From the NCBI RefSeq assembly GCF_003054175.1, contig NZ_QBKN01000006.1, forward strand, positions 124,001 through 188,000: a DNA stretch of 64,000 nt, written 5' to 3'. Source of the DNA: Allosediminivita pacifica. GTDB lineage: Bacteria; Pseudomonadota; Alphaproteobacteria; Rhodobacterales; Rhodobacteraceae. The notes beneath the pieces were generated by a model. The model saw only the letters and a list, made by a program, of their open reading frames with translations. It did no database searches and was not told the DNA's origin. Shown here in pieces: positions 36,746-45,846 of the stretch (its first letter is position 1; each line of letters opens with the position of its first letter). The position numbers were made by a program, and so were the translations under genes.

Positions 36746-37588
36746 TCACTCGGCAGGCTCCATCGCCGGGGTCACGGCCTCGGGATCGGCTTCGGGGTCC
36801 TTCTTGTAGTGGGTGCCGTAGATCATGGCGCCGACAAAGGTCAGGCCGCCCACGACGTTGCCGATCACGGTGGGGATCTCGTTGTAGAGGAAGTAGTCGG
36901 ACCAGGTGAATTGCCCGCCCAGCATGATGCCCGAGGGGAAGAGGAACATGTTCACGATGGAGTGCTCGAACCCGAGGTAGAAGAAGATCAGGATCGGCAT
37001 CCACATGGCCATGATCTTGCCCGAGACCGAGGTCGACATCATCGCCGCGACCACGCCGGTCGAGACCATCCAGTTGCACATCACCGCGCGGATGAAGAGC
37101 GTGAGCATCCCGCCGGCCCCGGCATCGGCATAGCCCAGCGTACGGCCCTCGCCGATATGGCCGATCTGCTGTCCGACTGCGTTCGGCTCTTCGGTGAAAC
37201 CCATGGTCAGGATGATCGCCATGAAGAGGGCGGTCGTCATCGCGCCGGCGAAGTTGCCGGCGAAGACGAGGCCCCAGTTGCGCATGAGCGATTTCGTGTC
37301 GACACCCGGCCGCCGCGCCCAGAGCGCCAGCGGGCAGAGCGTGAAGACGCCCGTCAGAAGGTCGAACCCGAGCAGGTAGAGAATGCAGAAGCCGACCGGG
37401 AAAAGTAGCGCGCCGACAAGCGGCTGACCGGTGTTCACCGTGACGGTGATGGCAAATGCCGCGGCGAGCGCAAGAATCGCCCCCGCCATGTAGGCGCGGA
37501 TCAGCGTGTCCTTGGTGGACATCTTCATCTTGGCCTCACCGGCATCCACCATCTTGGTGGCGAAGTCCTCTGGGGTCACATATGACAT
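36746..37588 (-). CDS. Formate/nitrite transporter family channel, probably nitrite
   Basis: 280 residues with six membrane helices. The FNT features are AYMAGAILALAAAFA in helix 1, GFDLLTGVFTL in the second repeat and the pore histidine in FYLGFEHSIVNMF, which in FocA/NirC gates proton-coupled anion flow. Placement just after nirD indicates nitrite export or import to balance NasA and NirBD. ATG at 37588 follows an AGGA-type site; a longer frame to 37843 lies over nirD. The hydrophilic acidic C-tail (PEADPEAVTPAMEPAE) is unremarkable. Confidence 0.93.
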   Translation of the reverse strand: MSYVTPEDFATKMVDAGEAKMKMSTKDTLIRAYMAGAILALAAAFAITVTVNTGQPLVGALLFPVGFCILYLLGFDLLTGVFTLCPLALWARRPGVDTKSLMRNWGLVFAGNFAGAMTTALFMAIILTMGFTEEPNAVGQQIGHIGEGRTLGYADAGAGGMLTLFIRAVMCNWMVSTGVVAAMMSTSVSGKIMAMWMPILIFFYLGFEHSIVNMFLFPSGIMLGGQFTWSDYFLYNEIPTVIGNVVGGLTFVGAMIYGTHYKKDPEADPEAVTPAMEPAE

Positions 37589-37607
37589 GCGCTTCGTCCT
37601 TTCTGGT

Positions 37608-37940
37608 CTAGGCGGCCGCGTGGGCCTCGAGGGAGGAGAGGTCGAGAAGGACCCGGCCGGCGTCGATCCGGACGGGATAGGTGGCGATGCTGCCCTCGTC
37701 GGCGCCCTGGGCTTCACCGCTTTCCAGCGAGTAGACCCAGTTGTGCAGCGGGCAGGTGACCTTGCGCCCGTGCACGATCCCTTCGTCGAGAGGGCCGCCC
37801 CGGTGGGCGCAGGTGGCCGAGGTCGCGAAGACCTCGTCCTCATCCGTGCGGAAGAGCGCGATGCATCCCGCGCGGGTCTTGACCCGGCGCGCGCCGCGCA
37901 CGGGGATTTCGTCCAGCGATCCGATGTCGGTCCAGCTCAT
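37608..37940 (-). CDS. nirD: Nitrite reductase small subunit NirD (Rieske-type)
   Basis: 110 residues, a Rieske domain. Both cluster motifs are intact: CAHRGGPL and CPLHNW, so it should bind a [2Fe-2S] cluster. Some NirD proteins have lost these ligands. It partners NirB in NAD(P)H-dependent nitrite reduction to ammonium, or passes electrons to NasA as its Paracoccus counterpart NasG is known to do. Its ATG overlaps the nirB stop (ATGA). A long frame reading through nirB to 38930 is a shadow. Confidence 0.95.
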   Translation of the reverse strand: MSWTDIGSLDEIPVRGARRVKTRAGCIALFRTDEDEVFATSATCAHRGGPLDEGIVHGRKVTCPLHNWVYSLESGEAQGADEGSIATYPVRIDAGRVLLDLSSLEAHAAA

Positions 37941-40375
37941 TCGGCGGCCTCCAGGGTCAGGTCCGCCATGGGTTCGTACTGGCGGCGGGTTTCGGGGGTG
38001 GCACGTTCGGCCCAAGGGTCCTTCTGGTAGACCGACTGCGAAAGATCGAATCGCTCCATGAGCGCCGCGCGCTCGGTGGCGTCGGCCAGAACCTCCTGCA
38101 CCCAGTCGAGCCCGACCTTGGCCAGCCACTTGTAGGGCCGGTCGAGGTACTTGGCGTGTTCGCGGTAGAGCTGGACGAAGGCCACGACCCATTCGATGGC
38201 CTCTTCCTCGGTCCGGACGTCGACCAGGCGCTCGACCTCCTTCACGTCCATGCCGGCTGCACCGCCGACACCGATCTGGTAGCCGCTGTCGACGCAGACG
38301 ATGCCCACGTCCTTGCAGGTGGCCTCGGCGCAGTTGCGCGGGCAGCCCGACACGCCGAGCTTGACCTTGTGCGGCGTCCACGAGCCCCAGAGCCGCTTTT
38401 CGAGCTTGATGCCAAGGCCCGTGCTGTCCTGCGTGCCAAAGCGGCACCAGTCCTTGCCGACGCAGGTCTTCACCGTGCGCAGACCCTTGGTATAGGCGTG
38501 GCCCGAGACCATGCCCGCCGCGTTGAGGTCGCCCCAGATCAGCGGCAGGTCTTCCTTCTTCACGCCCAGCAGGTCGATGCGCTGGCCGCCGGTCACCTTC
38601 ACCGTGGCGCCGTACTTGTCGGCGGCGTCGGCGATGGCGCGCAGCTCGTTGGCGTCGGTCATCCCGCCCCACATGCGGGGCATGACGGAATAGGTGCCGT
38701 CCTTCTGGATGTTGGCGTGGTTGCGTTCGTTGACGAAGCGGCTCTGCGGGTCGTCCTTGTACTCCAGCGGCCAGTCGGCCAGCAGGTAGAAGTTCACCGC
38801 CGGTCGGCAGGTGTGGCAGCCGTTGGGCGTGGTCCAGCCCAGTTCCTGCCAGACGGCGGGCTGCGATTTGAGTTCGCGCGCCTTGATCAGCCGCCGCACG
38901 TCCTCGTGTGAAAGATCGGTGCAGCCGCAAATCGGCTGTGCCTCGGGCATCTTGAAGTCGTCGCCCAGCGTCGCCGCCAGCACCTGTTCCACGAGCCCGG
39001 TGCAGGTGCCGCAGCTGGCCGAGGCCTTGGTCTGCGCCTTCACGTCGCCCAGGGATGTTGCGCCACCTTCGATGGCCTTGACGATCTGTCCCTTGCAGAC
39101 GCCGTTGCAGCCGCAGATCTCTGCATCATCCGGCAAGGCTGCAACGGCGGCCAAAGGGTCCGCCTGGGTGCCTCCGCCCTGATAGGCGGGGCCGAAGATC
39201 AGCGTCTCGCGCATCTCCGAGATGTCGGTGCCATCCTTGATGAGGCCGAAGAACCAGTTTCCGTCGGCCGTGTCGCCGTACATCACCGCGCCGATCAGGC
39301 GTTCCTCCTCGATCACCAGCCGCTTGTAGATGCCGCGCGCCGGGTCGCGGTAGACGATGTCCTCGCGGCCCTCGCCCTCGGCGAAGTCGCCGGCGCTGAA
39401 GAGGTCGACACCCGTGACCTTGAGCTTGGTGGAAAGTTGCCGCTGCTTGAAGGCGGCCTCTTCGTCCAGCAGCGTCGCTGCCGCCACCTTTGCCTGATCG
39501 TAGAGCGGTGCCACGAGGCCGAAGATGGCCCCCTGATGCTCGATGCATTCGCCGACGGCGAGGATGTCCTCGTCCGACGTGATCATCTGGTCGTCGACGT
39601 GGATACCCTTGCCGACGGCAAGCCCCGTATCCTTGGCAAGCTGCACCTGCGGGCGGATGCCCACGGCCATCACGACAAGGTCGGCAGGCAGTTCGGTGCC
39701 GTCCTCGAGCCTGACCATCTCGGCGCCATCCTTGCCGGTGATCTCCTTCGTGGAGGCCTGCGTCAGCACGGTGATACCGCGGCTTTCGAGGTCCTTCTGC
39801 AGAAGGTATCCGGCCGCGGGGTCGAGCTGGCGTTCCATCAGGTGCCCGGCAAGGTGCAGTACGGTCACCTCCATGCCGCGCAGGCGAAGGCCCGCCGCCG
39901 CCTCCAGCCCCAGCAGACCCCCGCCGATCACCACGGCGCGTCCGCCGGGCTTTCCCGAGGCCTCGATCATGGCGTTGGTGTCATCGAGGTCGCGGTAGGC
40001 GATGACGCCCGGCAGATCGTGGCCGGGGCAGGGGATGATGAAGGGCGACGACCCCGTCGCGAACATCAGCTTGTCATACTCGACAGTGCCGTTCTCGCCC
40101 GTGACTGTCTTGGCCTGCCGGTCGATGCTCACGACCTTCTCGCCGAAGCGGCAGGTGATGCCGCGGGTGGCGTACCAGTCGTCGTCATGCGTGACGATCT
40201 CGGCATAGCTCTTCTCGCCTGACAGCACGGGCGACAGCATGATGCGGTTGTAGTTCCCGCGCGGTTCGGCGTTGAACAGCGTGACGTCCCAGCCATCGGG
40301 ATCGGCCTCGAGCAGATGCTCCAGCGCACGGCCCGAGGCCATGCCGGATCCGATGACGACGAGTTTGCGTTTCAT
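37937..40375 (-). CDS. nirB: Nitrite reductase [NAD(P)H] large subunit NirB
   Basis: 812 residues. Domains in order: FAD-binding pyridine-nucleotide-disulfide oxidoreductase (KLVVIGSGMASGRALEHL at the start, GGGLLGLEAAAGLRLRGMEV in the middle), BFD-like [2Fe-2S] domain (ICGCNGVCKGQ and ASCGTCTGL), a second cysteine-rich block (ICGCTDLSHED, CHTCRP), and the C-terminal siroheme-[4Fe-4S] domain (CVGKDWCRFGT and GVSGCPRNCAEA). It carries out the six-electron reduction of nitrite to ammonium. GGAGG precedes the ATG. The triple-GAF gene lies 15 bases upstream. Confidence 0.97.
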   Translation of the reverse strand: MKRKLVVIGSGMASGRALEHLLEADPDGWDVTLFNAEPRGNYNRIMLSPVLSGEKSYAEIVTHDDDWYATRGITCRFGEKVVSIDRQAKTVTGENGTVEYDKLMFATGSSPFIIPCPGHDLPGVIAYRDLDDTNAMIEASGKPGGRAVVIGGGLLGLEAAAGLRLRGMEVTVLHLAGHLMERQLDPAAGYLLQKDLESRGITVLTQASTKEITGKDGAEMVRLEDGTELPADLVVMAVGIRPQVQLAKDTGLAVGKGIHVDDQMITSDEDILAVGECIEHQGAIFGLVAPLYDQAKVAAATLLDEEAAFKQRQLSTKLKVTGVDLFSAGDFAEGEGREDIVYRDPARGIYKRLVIEEERLIGAVMYGDTADGNWFFGLIKDGTDISEMRETLIFGPAYQGGGTQADPLAAVAALPDDAEICGCNGVCKGQIVKAIEGGATSLGDVKAQTKASASCGTCTGLVEQVLAATLGDDFKMPEAQPICGCTDLSHEDVRRLIKARELKSQPAVWQELGWTTPNGCHTCRPAVNFYLLADWPLEYKDDPQSRFVNERNHANIQKDGTYSVMPRMWGGMTDANELRAIADAADKYGATVKVTGGQRIDLLGVKKEDLPLIWGDLNAAGMVSGHAYTKGLRTVKTCVGKDWCRFGTQDSTGLGIKLEKRLWGSWTPHKVKLGVSGCPRNCAEATCKDVGIVCVDSGYQIGVGGAAGMDVKEVERLVDVRTEEEAIEWVVAFVQLYREHAKYLDRPYKWLAKVGLDWVQEVLADATERAALMERFDLSQSVYQKDPWAERATPETRRQYEPMADLTLEAAE

Positions 40376-40390
40376 GGCAACCTCCGCTTT

Positions 40391-41338
40391 TCAGCAATAC
40401 CAGGCGACGATGTGTGCAATGGCACCGTCGCGGTGAATGGGAAGGGCAACGACCGAGGCGTAGCCGGGGCCGATGCCGGGGGCGCATTTCTCGGCGACGG
40501 GCGCGCCGGTGCCGAGCACGCGGCCGATGACGCCCTGCCACGCGCTCGTGCGGCGTGGCTCCTGCTGGGTGTCGTCGGTCCAGAGCGGGCCCTCGCGTTC
40601 GCAGATGCCGTCGATCAGCTCGGCGCCGCCCTTGCTTCCGACCTTGGCGGCGCGGGCGTCCCAGACCTCGAAGCGGCGGGCGATGGGCGTGCCGCGTGCG
40701 GACAAAAGCGTCAGCACGCAGGCTTTTCCGTCCGGTCCCGGCACCGGCAGGCCGAGGCCCGTGGTCAGCCCGGCACGTCCGGCGCTGTCGGCGCGGATGA
40801 AGCGGTAGCCCGAGCCCAGATCGCGCATGAGAACAGGCGTCTGCGAGGCCCAGACCCCGCCCGGCAGGCCTTGGCCTCGGGGGAAATGCGTGTGCTGCGA
40901 CACCCATTCGAAGTGCTTCGCGGCGCCATAGTAGCCGTCGTCGAGCATCATCAGCCCGTCATGCTCGGCCCAGACCTCGATGGCGCCGGTGCGACCCTCG
41001 CCGTCGGAGCAAAGCACGACCAGCACGGCCTTGAGATCGGCCCCGTCGAAGACGGGCACCGCCACGGCGCTCTTCAGCCCGGCTTCCTTCGCCGCCTCGG
41101 TTCGCTTGAAGTAGGACCCGTCGAAGTCCTTAAGCACAATCGGCTTGCCCTCTGCCCAGGCTTTGCCCGGCAGGCCTTCGCCCTTGCCAAAACTCTCTCG
41201 GCCCGAGATCGCCTCGAACTCGGTCCGGTGGCCGTAGTTGCCGCCGGCAAGGCGCAGCACGCCGTCCTGCGGGGCCCAGACCTCGGACACCTCGATGAAG
41301 GTCCGGGTCGCGGTGGTGTCCACTGCGGTATCCATCAT
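40391..41338 (-). CDS. Protein of three tandem GAF-like repeats in the nitrate operon
   Basis: 315 residues. It is built from repeats that each begin with EVW: residues 19-120, 121-223 and 224-315, spaced 102 and 103 residues. Repeats 1 and 2 share a GxGLPG-x-x-W core (53-61 and 155-163), followed by V/I-L-hydrophobic strands and a second LPV/VPV strand (91-96, 195-200). Repeat 3 keeps VIGRVLGTGAPV and YASVVALPI but has lost the GLPG. The fold expected is GAF, a small-molecule sensor domain. There is no output domain, kinase or DNA-binding segment and no signal peptide. The ATG at 41338 overlaps the ATPase stop (ATGA). Ligand and role are unknown; sensing nitrogen oxides or a cofactor is only a guess from position. 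Confidence 0.8.
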   Translation of the reverse strand: MMDTAVDTTATRTFIEVSEVWAPQDGVLRLAGGNYGHRTEFEAISGRESFGKGEGLPGKAWAEGKPIVLKDFDGSYFKRTEAAKEAGLKSAVAVPVFDGADLKAVLVVLCSDGEGRTGAIEVWAEHDGLMMLDDGYYGAAKHFEWVSQHTHFPRGQGLPGGVWASQTPVLMRDLGSGYRFIRADSAGRAGLTTGLGLPVPGPDGKACVLTLLSARGTPIARRFEVWDARAAKVGSKGGAELIDGICEREGPLWTDDTQQEPRRTSAWQGVIGRVLGTGAPVAEKCAPGIGPGYASVVALPIHRDGAIAHIVAWYC

Positions 41339-43020
41339 GCGGCCTCCTGCCGGGATTTGGCCGCGGCCTTGGGCGCGGGGGTGGCTCCGTGCTCGTATTC
41401 CTCGAGGAAATTCAGCACTTGCTCGCGGTATAGGTAGTAGTCGGGGTGCTCGAGCAGCGCCTTGCGGGTGCGTGGCCGCGGCAGGTCGACGTTGACGATC
41501 TTGCCGATGGTGGCCTGCGGGCCGTTGGTCATCATGACGACGCGGTCGGCCAGCAGGATCGCCTCGTCCACGTCGTGGGTGACGCAGATCGCGGTCACCT
41601 TGGTGCGCGACCAGACCTCCATCAGCACTTCCTGAAGCTCCCAGCGCGTGAGGCTGTCGAGCATGCCGAAGGGTTCGTCGAGAAGCAGCAGCTTTGGTGA
41701 CAGGGCAAAGGCCCGCGCGATGCCCACGCGCTGCTTCATGCCGTTGGACAGCGAATGCGCCGGGCGGTCCATCGCGTCGGCCAGTCCCACGCGTTCGAGA
41801 TAGTATTCCACCACCTCCTGTCGTTCGGCCTGGCTGGCGCGCGGGTAGACCCGGTCGACGCCCACCGCCACGTTTTCCTTGGCCGACAGCCATGGGAAGA
41901 GCGAGGGCGACTGGAAGACCACCGCGCGTTCGGGATCGGCGCCTTCGACGGCGCGACCGTCGAGCTTGATCGCACCCTTCGAGATGTCGTTGAGCCCCGC
42001 AGCCATGGTCAGCACCGTGGACTTGCCGCAGCCGGAATGCCCGATCAGCGAGATGAACTCGCCGCGGTTCATCTTGAGATCGAAATCCTCGACCACGGTC
42101 AGCGGCCCCTTGGGCGTCGGGTAAACCTTGTGCAGCTGCGAGAAGTCGAGGAAGCGGTTCTCGACCATGCCCTCGGTCGCCTTCTTCTGGGCGGCGGGCA
42201 GGCCGTGAATCGGCGTGACCTCGGGCAGGCCGCGGGTTTCCTCGACCTTGGCGGCGATGCCCACGTCCATGAGGTAGTTGGTCACCTTCGCCCGCAGCGC
42301 CTTGAAGCCCTCGTCGTGGTTCATCTCTCCCCGGTCGCGGGGACGGGGGATCGTGACGGCGAATTCCTCGCCCAGCGTGCCGTCGGGGTTCAGCGCGATG
42401 ATCCGGTCGGCGAGGATTAGCGCCTCGTCCACGTCGTTGGTGATCAGCACGCAGGTCTTCTTGTCGCGAAGCCAGATCTGCTCGATCTCGTCGGCAAGAT
42501 TGGCCCGCGTCAGCGCATCGAGCGCGGAAAGCGGCTCGTCCAGCAGCAGCATCTCGGGGTCCATCGCGAGCGCTCTTGCCACGTTCACCCGCTGGCGCAT
42601 CCCGCCCGAAAGCTCGGCCGGGCGGCGCGTCGCGGCGTGGCTGAGGCCCACCATCTTGACATAATGCGCGACCTTCTCGGCCTTCTCTTTGGAAGAAAGC
42701 TTCATGAAGACCGTGTCCACGGCCAGCCGCACGTTGCCCGTCACCGTCAGCCAGGGCATGAGCGAGTAGTTCTGGAAGATCACGCCGCGCTCGGGGCCGG
42801 GGCCCTCGACGGGCTTGTCCTTGAAGGTGACGGTGCCGTTGGTGGGCTGCTCCAGCCCGGCCATCAGGTTGATGAGGGTGGTCTTGCCCGTGCCCGAGAA
42901 GCCCAGCAGGACAAGGAACTCTCCCTCGCGGACCTCGAGGTCGATGTCCTTCAGGACCTCCTCGCGCGCCGTGCCTTCGCCGAAGCTTTTAGAGACGTTT
43001 TCGAACTTGAGAATGCTCAT
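41335..43020 (-). CDS. Nitrate ABC transporter fused ATP-binding subunit (two NBDs)
   Basis: 561 residues. Two nucleotide-binding domains of the nitrate/sulfonate/taurine class are joined by a linker of about 60 residues (GMVENRFLDF region). Domain 1 has Walker A GFSGTGKT and signature LSGGMRQR; domain 2 has GHSGCGKS and LSNGMKQR, the latter a relaxed signature. Cyanobacterial systems use two proteins, NrtC (with a sensor domain) and NrtD; here both engines are in one chain and the NrtC-type binding domain is absent. ATG at 43020 is used; a GTG at 43029 overlaps the permease stop (GTGA) and is possible. Confidence 0.92.
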   Translation of the reverse strand: MSILKFENVSKSFGEGTAREEVLKDIDLEVREGEFLVLLGFSGTGKTTLINLMAGLEQPTNGTVTFKDKPVEGPGPERGVIFQNYSLMPWLTVTGNVRLAVDTVFMKLSSKEKAEKVAHYVKMVGLSHAATRRPAELSGGMRQRVNVARALAMDPEMLLLDEPLSALDALTRANLADEIEQIWLRDKKTCVLITNDVDEALILADRIIALNPDGTLGEEFAVTIPRPRDRGEMNHDEGFKALRAKVTNYLMDVGIAAKVEETRGLPEVTPIHGLPAAQKKATEGMVENRFLDFSQLHKVYPTPKGPLTVVEDFDLKMNRGEFISLIGHSGCGKSTVLTMAAGLNDISKGAIKLDGRAVEGADPERAVVFQSPSLFPWLSAKENVAVGVDRVYPRASQAERQEVVEYYLERVGLADAMDRPAHSLSNGMKQRVGIARAFALSPKLLLLDEPFGMLDSLTRWELQEVLMEVWSRTKVTAICVTHDVDEAILLADRVVMMTNGPQATIGKIVNVDLPRPRTRKALLEHPDYYLYREQVLNFLEEYEHGATPAPKAAAKSRQEAA

Positions 43021-43025
43021 GTCGC

Positions 43026-44108
43026 TCACCGGTTGTTCGAGAAGGTGAAGGCGGCCTGGATCGCGTACATCAGCCGGTCGAGAAGGAAGCCGATGATGCC
43101 GATGGTGAAGACGGCCACCATGATCCGCGCGAGGGAGGAGGACGACCCGTTCTGGAACTCGTCCCAGACGAACTTGCCGAGGCCCGGGTTCTGGGCCAGC
43201 ATCTCGGCCGCGATCAGGACCATCCAGCCGACACCGAGGCTGAGCCGCAGGCCGGTGAAGATCAGCGGCAGGGCGGAGGGCAGCACCAGCTTGGTGATCT
43301 TGGTCCAGGTGCCCATCTTCAGCACCTTCGAGACGTTCACGAGGTCCTTGTCGATAGAGGCCACACCGAGCGCCGTGTTGATGAGCGTCGGCCAGAGCGA
43401 ACAGAGCGTCACGGTGATGGCAGAGACGAGGAAGCTCTTCTCGAAGAGCCCGTCGTTCGTGACGTAGACCGCCGAGACGATCATGGTGACGATGGGCAGC
43501 CAGGCCAGCGGCGAGACCGGCTTGAAGATCTGGATGATCGGGTTCAGCGCCGCGTTCGCGGTCGGGGACAGCCCCGCCATGATCCCCAGCGGCACCGCCA
43601 CAACCGTGGCGATCAGGAAGCCGAAGAACACGGTCTCGATCGAGGTGAAGATCTGCTGGTAGTAGCTCGGCGCGCCGGTGAAGGCGACGTCCTTGACCTC
43701 GTCCGCGCGGCCGGCGTCGATCAGGCGCTGGTTGCGGACATCCACCATTTCCTGGAACTGCGCGCGCCGTTCGCCGGTGCGCACCGCGTCCTCGTGAAGG
43801 CCGACGGCCTCTTGCCAGACGTCGCCCGGACCGGGCACCGCGCCCAGCGAGGTCTGCACCGTCGGCGCAAGTGCGGCCCAGAGTGCGAGAAACCCTGCGA
43901 TGGCCAGAAGCGGCACGCCCAGAAGGCGCCAGATCTCGCCCATCTGGCCGCGTGGGTTGTCCCCCGCTGCGGCCTTGAGCACGGGTGTCACCCAGCTCAG
44001 GCCAAGCACTCGGAACCAGACGTCGGCCTTGTTGATGCGGGTGAAGCGTCGGGCGCGGCGCGCCTCGCGGTCTTCTGTTTCGATGGAATTCGGATCGACA
44101 GCGGTCAT
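43026..44108 (-). CDS. nrtB: Nitrate ABC transporter permease NrtB
   Basis: 360 residues. A basic N-terminus (REARRARRFTRINKADVW) leads to a first helix (about 60-80). A periplasmic insertion carrying YYQQIF comes next, then the BPD transport domain with the EAA-like loop VNVSKVLKMGTWTKITKLVLP. The end PGLGKFVWDEFQNGSSSSLARIMVAVF is typical of NrtB. ATG at 44108 has AAGGAAA upstream; a longer frame to 44231 extends into the hairpin region behind nrtA. It follows nrtA by 134 bases that include a 9-bp hairpin. Confidence 0.92.
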   Translation of the reverse strand: MTAVDPNSIETEDREARRARRFTRINKADVWFRVLGLSWVTPVLKAAAGDNPRGQMGEIWRLLGVPLLAIAGFLALWAALAPTVQTSLGAVPGPGDVWQEAVGLHEDAVRTGERRAQFQEMVDVRNQRLIDAGRADEVKDVAFTGAPSYYQQIFTSIETVFFGFLIATVVAVPLGIMAGLSPTANAALNPIIQIFKPVSPLAWLPIVTMIVSAVYVTNDGLFEKSFLVSAITVTLCSLWPTLINTALGVASIDKDLVNVSKVLKMGTWTKITKLVLPSALPLIFTGLRLSLGVGWMVLIAAEMLAQNPGLGKFVWDEFQNGSSSSLARIMVAVFTIGIIGFLLDRLMYAIQAAFTFSNNR

Positions 44109-44201
44109 CGTTGTGTTTCCTTGCGTGGCTCGGGCCCCACACCCGGGGCGTCCGGGTCCTCGTGACGGGGCGCCCGGTCTGCGGGCTGCGGAAGGTCCGG
44201 T

Positions 44202-44226
44202 GGCCGGGGCAGGGCGCGCCCCGGCC
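44202..44226 (-). terminator. Intercistronic hairpin between nrtA and nrtB
   Basis: GGCCGGGGC, seven-base loop, GCCCCGGCC: a perfect 9-bp stem lying 16 bases after the nrtA stop. No T-run follows. As in the peptide operon it separates the binding protein from its permease and should bias expression towards the binding protein. Confidence 0.65.
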
Positions 44227-44242
44227 GTCATTGTGGCGGGGC

Positions 44243-45610
44243 TCAGCCCTCGACGTCGTTCCCGACGATGCGCTGCTCGCCCTTCAGGCCGATCTCGAGG
44301 CTTTCGAGGTAGGCGTTGGGCGTGCGGCCGTCATAGACGACGCCGTCGATAATATCCTCGGGGGGCGTCGGAGCCTTGTAGCCGTCGCTTTCCCAAGGGA
44401 AGTCGGCCTCGTCGGCGAGCCCGTCTTCCACCAGCAGGCGGGCAGCCTCGAGGTAGATGGCGGGCTTGTAGACGGACTTGGCGACCTCGTCGTACCAGCT
44501 GTCGGGCTTGGCCTCCGCGATCTGGCCCCAGCGGCGCATCTGCGTCAGGTACCACACGGCGTCCGAATAGTAGGGATAGGTCGCGTTGTAGCGGAAGAAG
44601 ACGTTGAAGTCGGGAACCTCGCGGACGTCGCCCTTTTCATACTCGAAGGTGCCGGTCATGGAGTTGGCGATCACCTCCTCGTCGGCGCCGACGTACTGGG
44701 AACGCGACAGGATCTCGACCGCCTCTTCGCGGTTGGCATTGTCGTTCTCGTCCAGCCACATGGCGGCGCGGATCAGCGCCTTGGTCAGGGCGAGCGTGGT
44801 GTTGGGGTTTTCCTCGGCGAACTCGGCGGTGATTCCGAAGACCTTCTCCGGGTTGTTCTTCCAGATCTCGTAGTCGGTGATGACCGGCACGCCGATCCCC
44901 TTGAAGACCGCCTGCTGGTTCCAGGGCTCGCCCACGCAGTAGCCGTGGATCGTGCCGGCCTCGAGCGTGGCGGGCATCTGCGGCGGGGGCGTCACGGAGA
45001 GAAACACATCGGCGTTGATCTGGCCGGTGGCGTCGCCATCGCCGTAGAAGCCCGGGTGCAGACCGCCAGCCGCCAGCCAGTAGCGCAGCTCGTAGTTGTG
45101 GGTCGAGACCGGGAAGACCATGCCCATGTTGAAGGGCTGGCCATTGTTTCGGTAATTCTCGACCACGGGCGCCAGGGCCTCGGCGCTGATCGGATGCTGC
45201 GGCAGGCCATCTGAGTTCTCGGGGATGTTGGGCTTCATCTCGGCCCAGACCTCGTTCGACACGGTGATGCCGTTGCCGTTCAGGTCCATCGAGAAGGGCG
45301 TGATGATATGCGCCTCGGTGCCGTAGCCGATGGTGGCGGCGAGCGGCTGGCCCGCCAGCATGTGCGCCCCGTCAAGCTGACCGTCGATGACGCCGTCGAG
45401 CAACACTTTCCAGTTGGCCTGCGCCTCCAGCGTCACGAAAAGCCCCTCATCGAGGAAGTAGCCCTGTTCGTAGGCCACCGCGAGCGGCGCCATGTCTGTG
45501 AGCTTGATGAAGCCGAAGGTCAGCTCGTCCTTTTCCAGCTCGAGGAACTGCGCGAGCGCAGGAGAAGTGAGGGCGGTCGAGGCCGCGAGGCCGAGGAGGA
45601 AGTGTTTCAT
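44243..45610 (-). CDS. nrtA: Nitrate-binding periplasmic protein NrtA
   Basis: 455 residues. A Sec signal peptide ([21 protein letters not shown]) precedes a CmpA/NrtA-type binding domain: [53 protein letters not shown] and [14 protein letters not shown] are all family blocks. It delivers nitrate (possibly nitrite) to NrtB. The N-terminus is Sec type rather than the twin-arginine lipoprotein form seen in cyanobacteria, since no RR or lipobox cysteine is visible. It is preceded by a structured leader with an intrinsic terminator, implying control by antitermination. Confidence 0.94.
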   Translation of the reverse strand: MKHFLLGLAASTALTSPALAQFLELEKDELTFGFIKLTDMAPLAVAYEQGYFLDEGLFVTLEAQANWKVLLDGVIDGQLDGAHMLAGQPLAATIGYGTEAHIITPFSMDLNGNGITVSNEVWAEMKPNIPENSDGLPQHPISAEALAPVVENYRNNGQPFNMGMVFPVSTHNYELRYWLAAGGLHPGFYGDGDATGQINADVFLSVTPPPQMPATLEAGTIHGYCVGEPWNQQAVFKGIGVPVITDYEIWKNNPEKVFGITAEFAEENPNTTLALTKALIRAAMWLDENDNANREEAVEILSRSQYVGADEEVIANSMTGTFEYEKGDVREVPDFNVFFRYNATYPYYSDAVWYLTQMRRWGQIAEAKPDSWYDEVAKSVYKPAIYLEAARLLVEDGLADEADFPWESDGYKAPTPPEDIIDGVVYDGRTPNAYLESLEIGLKGEQRIVGNDVEG

Positions 45611-45846
45611 ATCAGGTCCTCTGTCGAAGACGGCCCGTCAGGACGGGGCCGAAAAACAAAAAAGCCGCTGACGCACACTGCCATGGTGGCAGCGGGTCGA
45701 GCGGCTTTGCTCAGCAATCCCAGTCCTTGGGAGATATCTTGTTCGGAGGACACCGTTGCCCGTCCGATGAACTACATATCCGGCATGCGCCCACGGTCTG
45801 GCAAGAAACTTTGTTTCCCGACCCCAGATTTTCGCCGCGGGGCAGC
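45611..45846 (-). promoter_or_regulatory. nrtA operon leader with hairpins, probable NasT antitermination target
   Basis: Reading on the - strand after nasS: a GAAAC-TTT-GTTTC palindrome (45805-45817) comes first. Then a stem-loop from GGAC...GTCC with outer TTC...GAA, then TCCCA-AGGAC-TGGGA, then the large terminator (45651-45708), then a stable hairpin CGGCC...GGCCG (45631-45651) just before the GAGG ribosome site. Hairpin, hairpin, terminator is the order of ANTAR-controlled leaders, and the NasT gene is next door. Clean paired hexaloops with A1 and G4 could not be drawn by eye, so the binding site is not proven. Confidence 0.6.
45651..45708 (-). terminator. Intrinsic terminator inside the nrtA leader (attenuator)
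   Basis: The - strand gives AAAGCCGCT...AGCGGCTTT (9-bp outer stem) enclosing a second stem CTGCCA/TGGCAG, followed by TTTTTGTTTTT. It ends 41 bases before the nrtA start codon, so transcription must read through it to express the whole operon. Confidence 0.85.

Noticed and set aside
41893-44142. A 935-codon frame that appears to fuse the nitrate permease region to the ATPases.
   Set aside because: Only the part from 43020 downwards is the ATPase; the upstream part is the permease gene read out of frame.
45805-45817. GAAAC-TTT-GTTTC as a sigma-54 or NtrC element for nrtA.
   Set aside because: No GG-N10-GC sigma-54 spacing and no NtrC-like TGCAC-N-GTGCA pattern could be placed there; it is kept only as part of the leader description.
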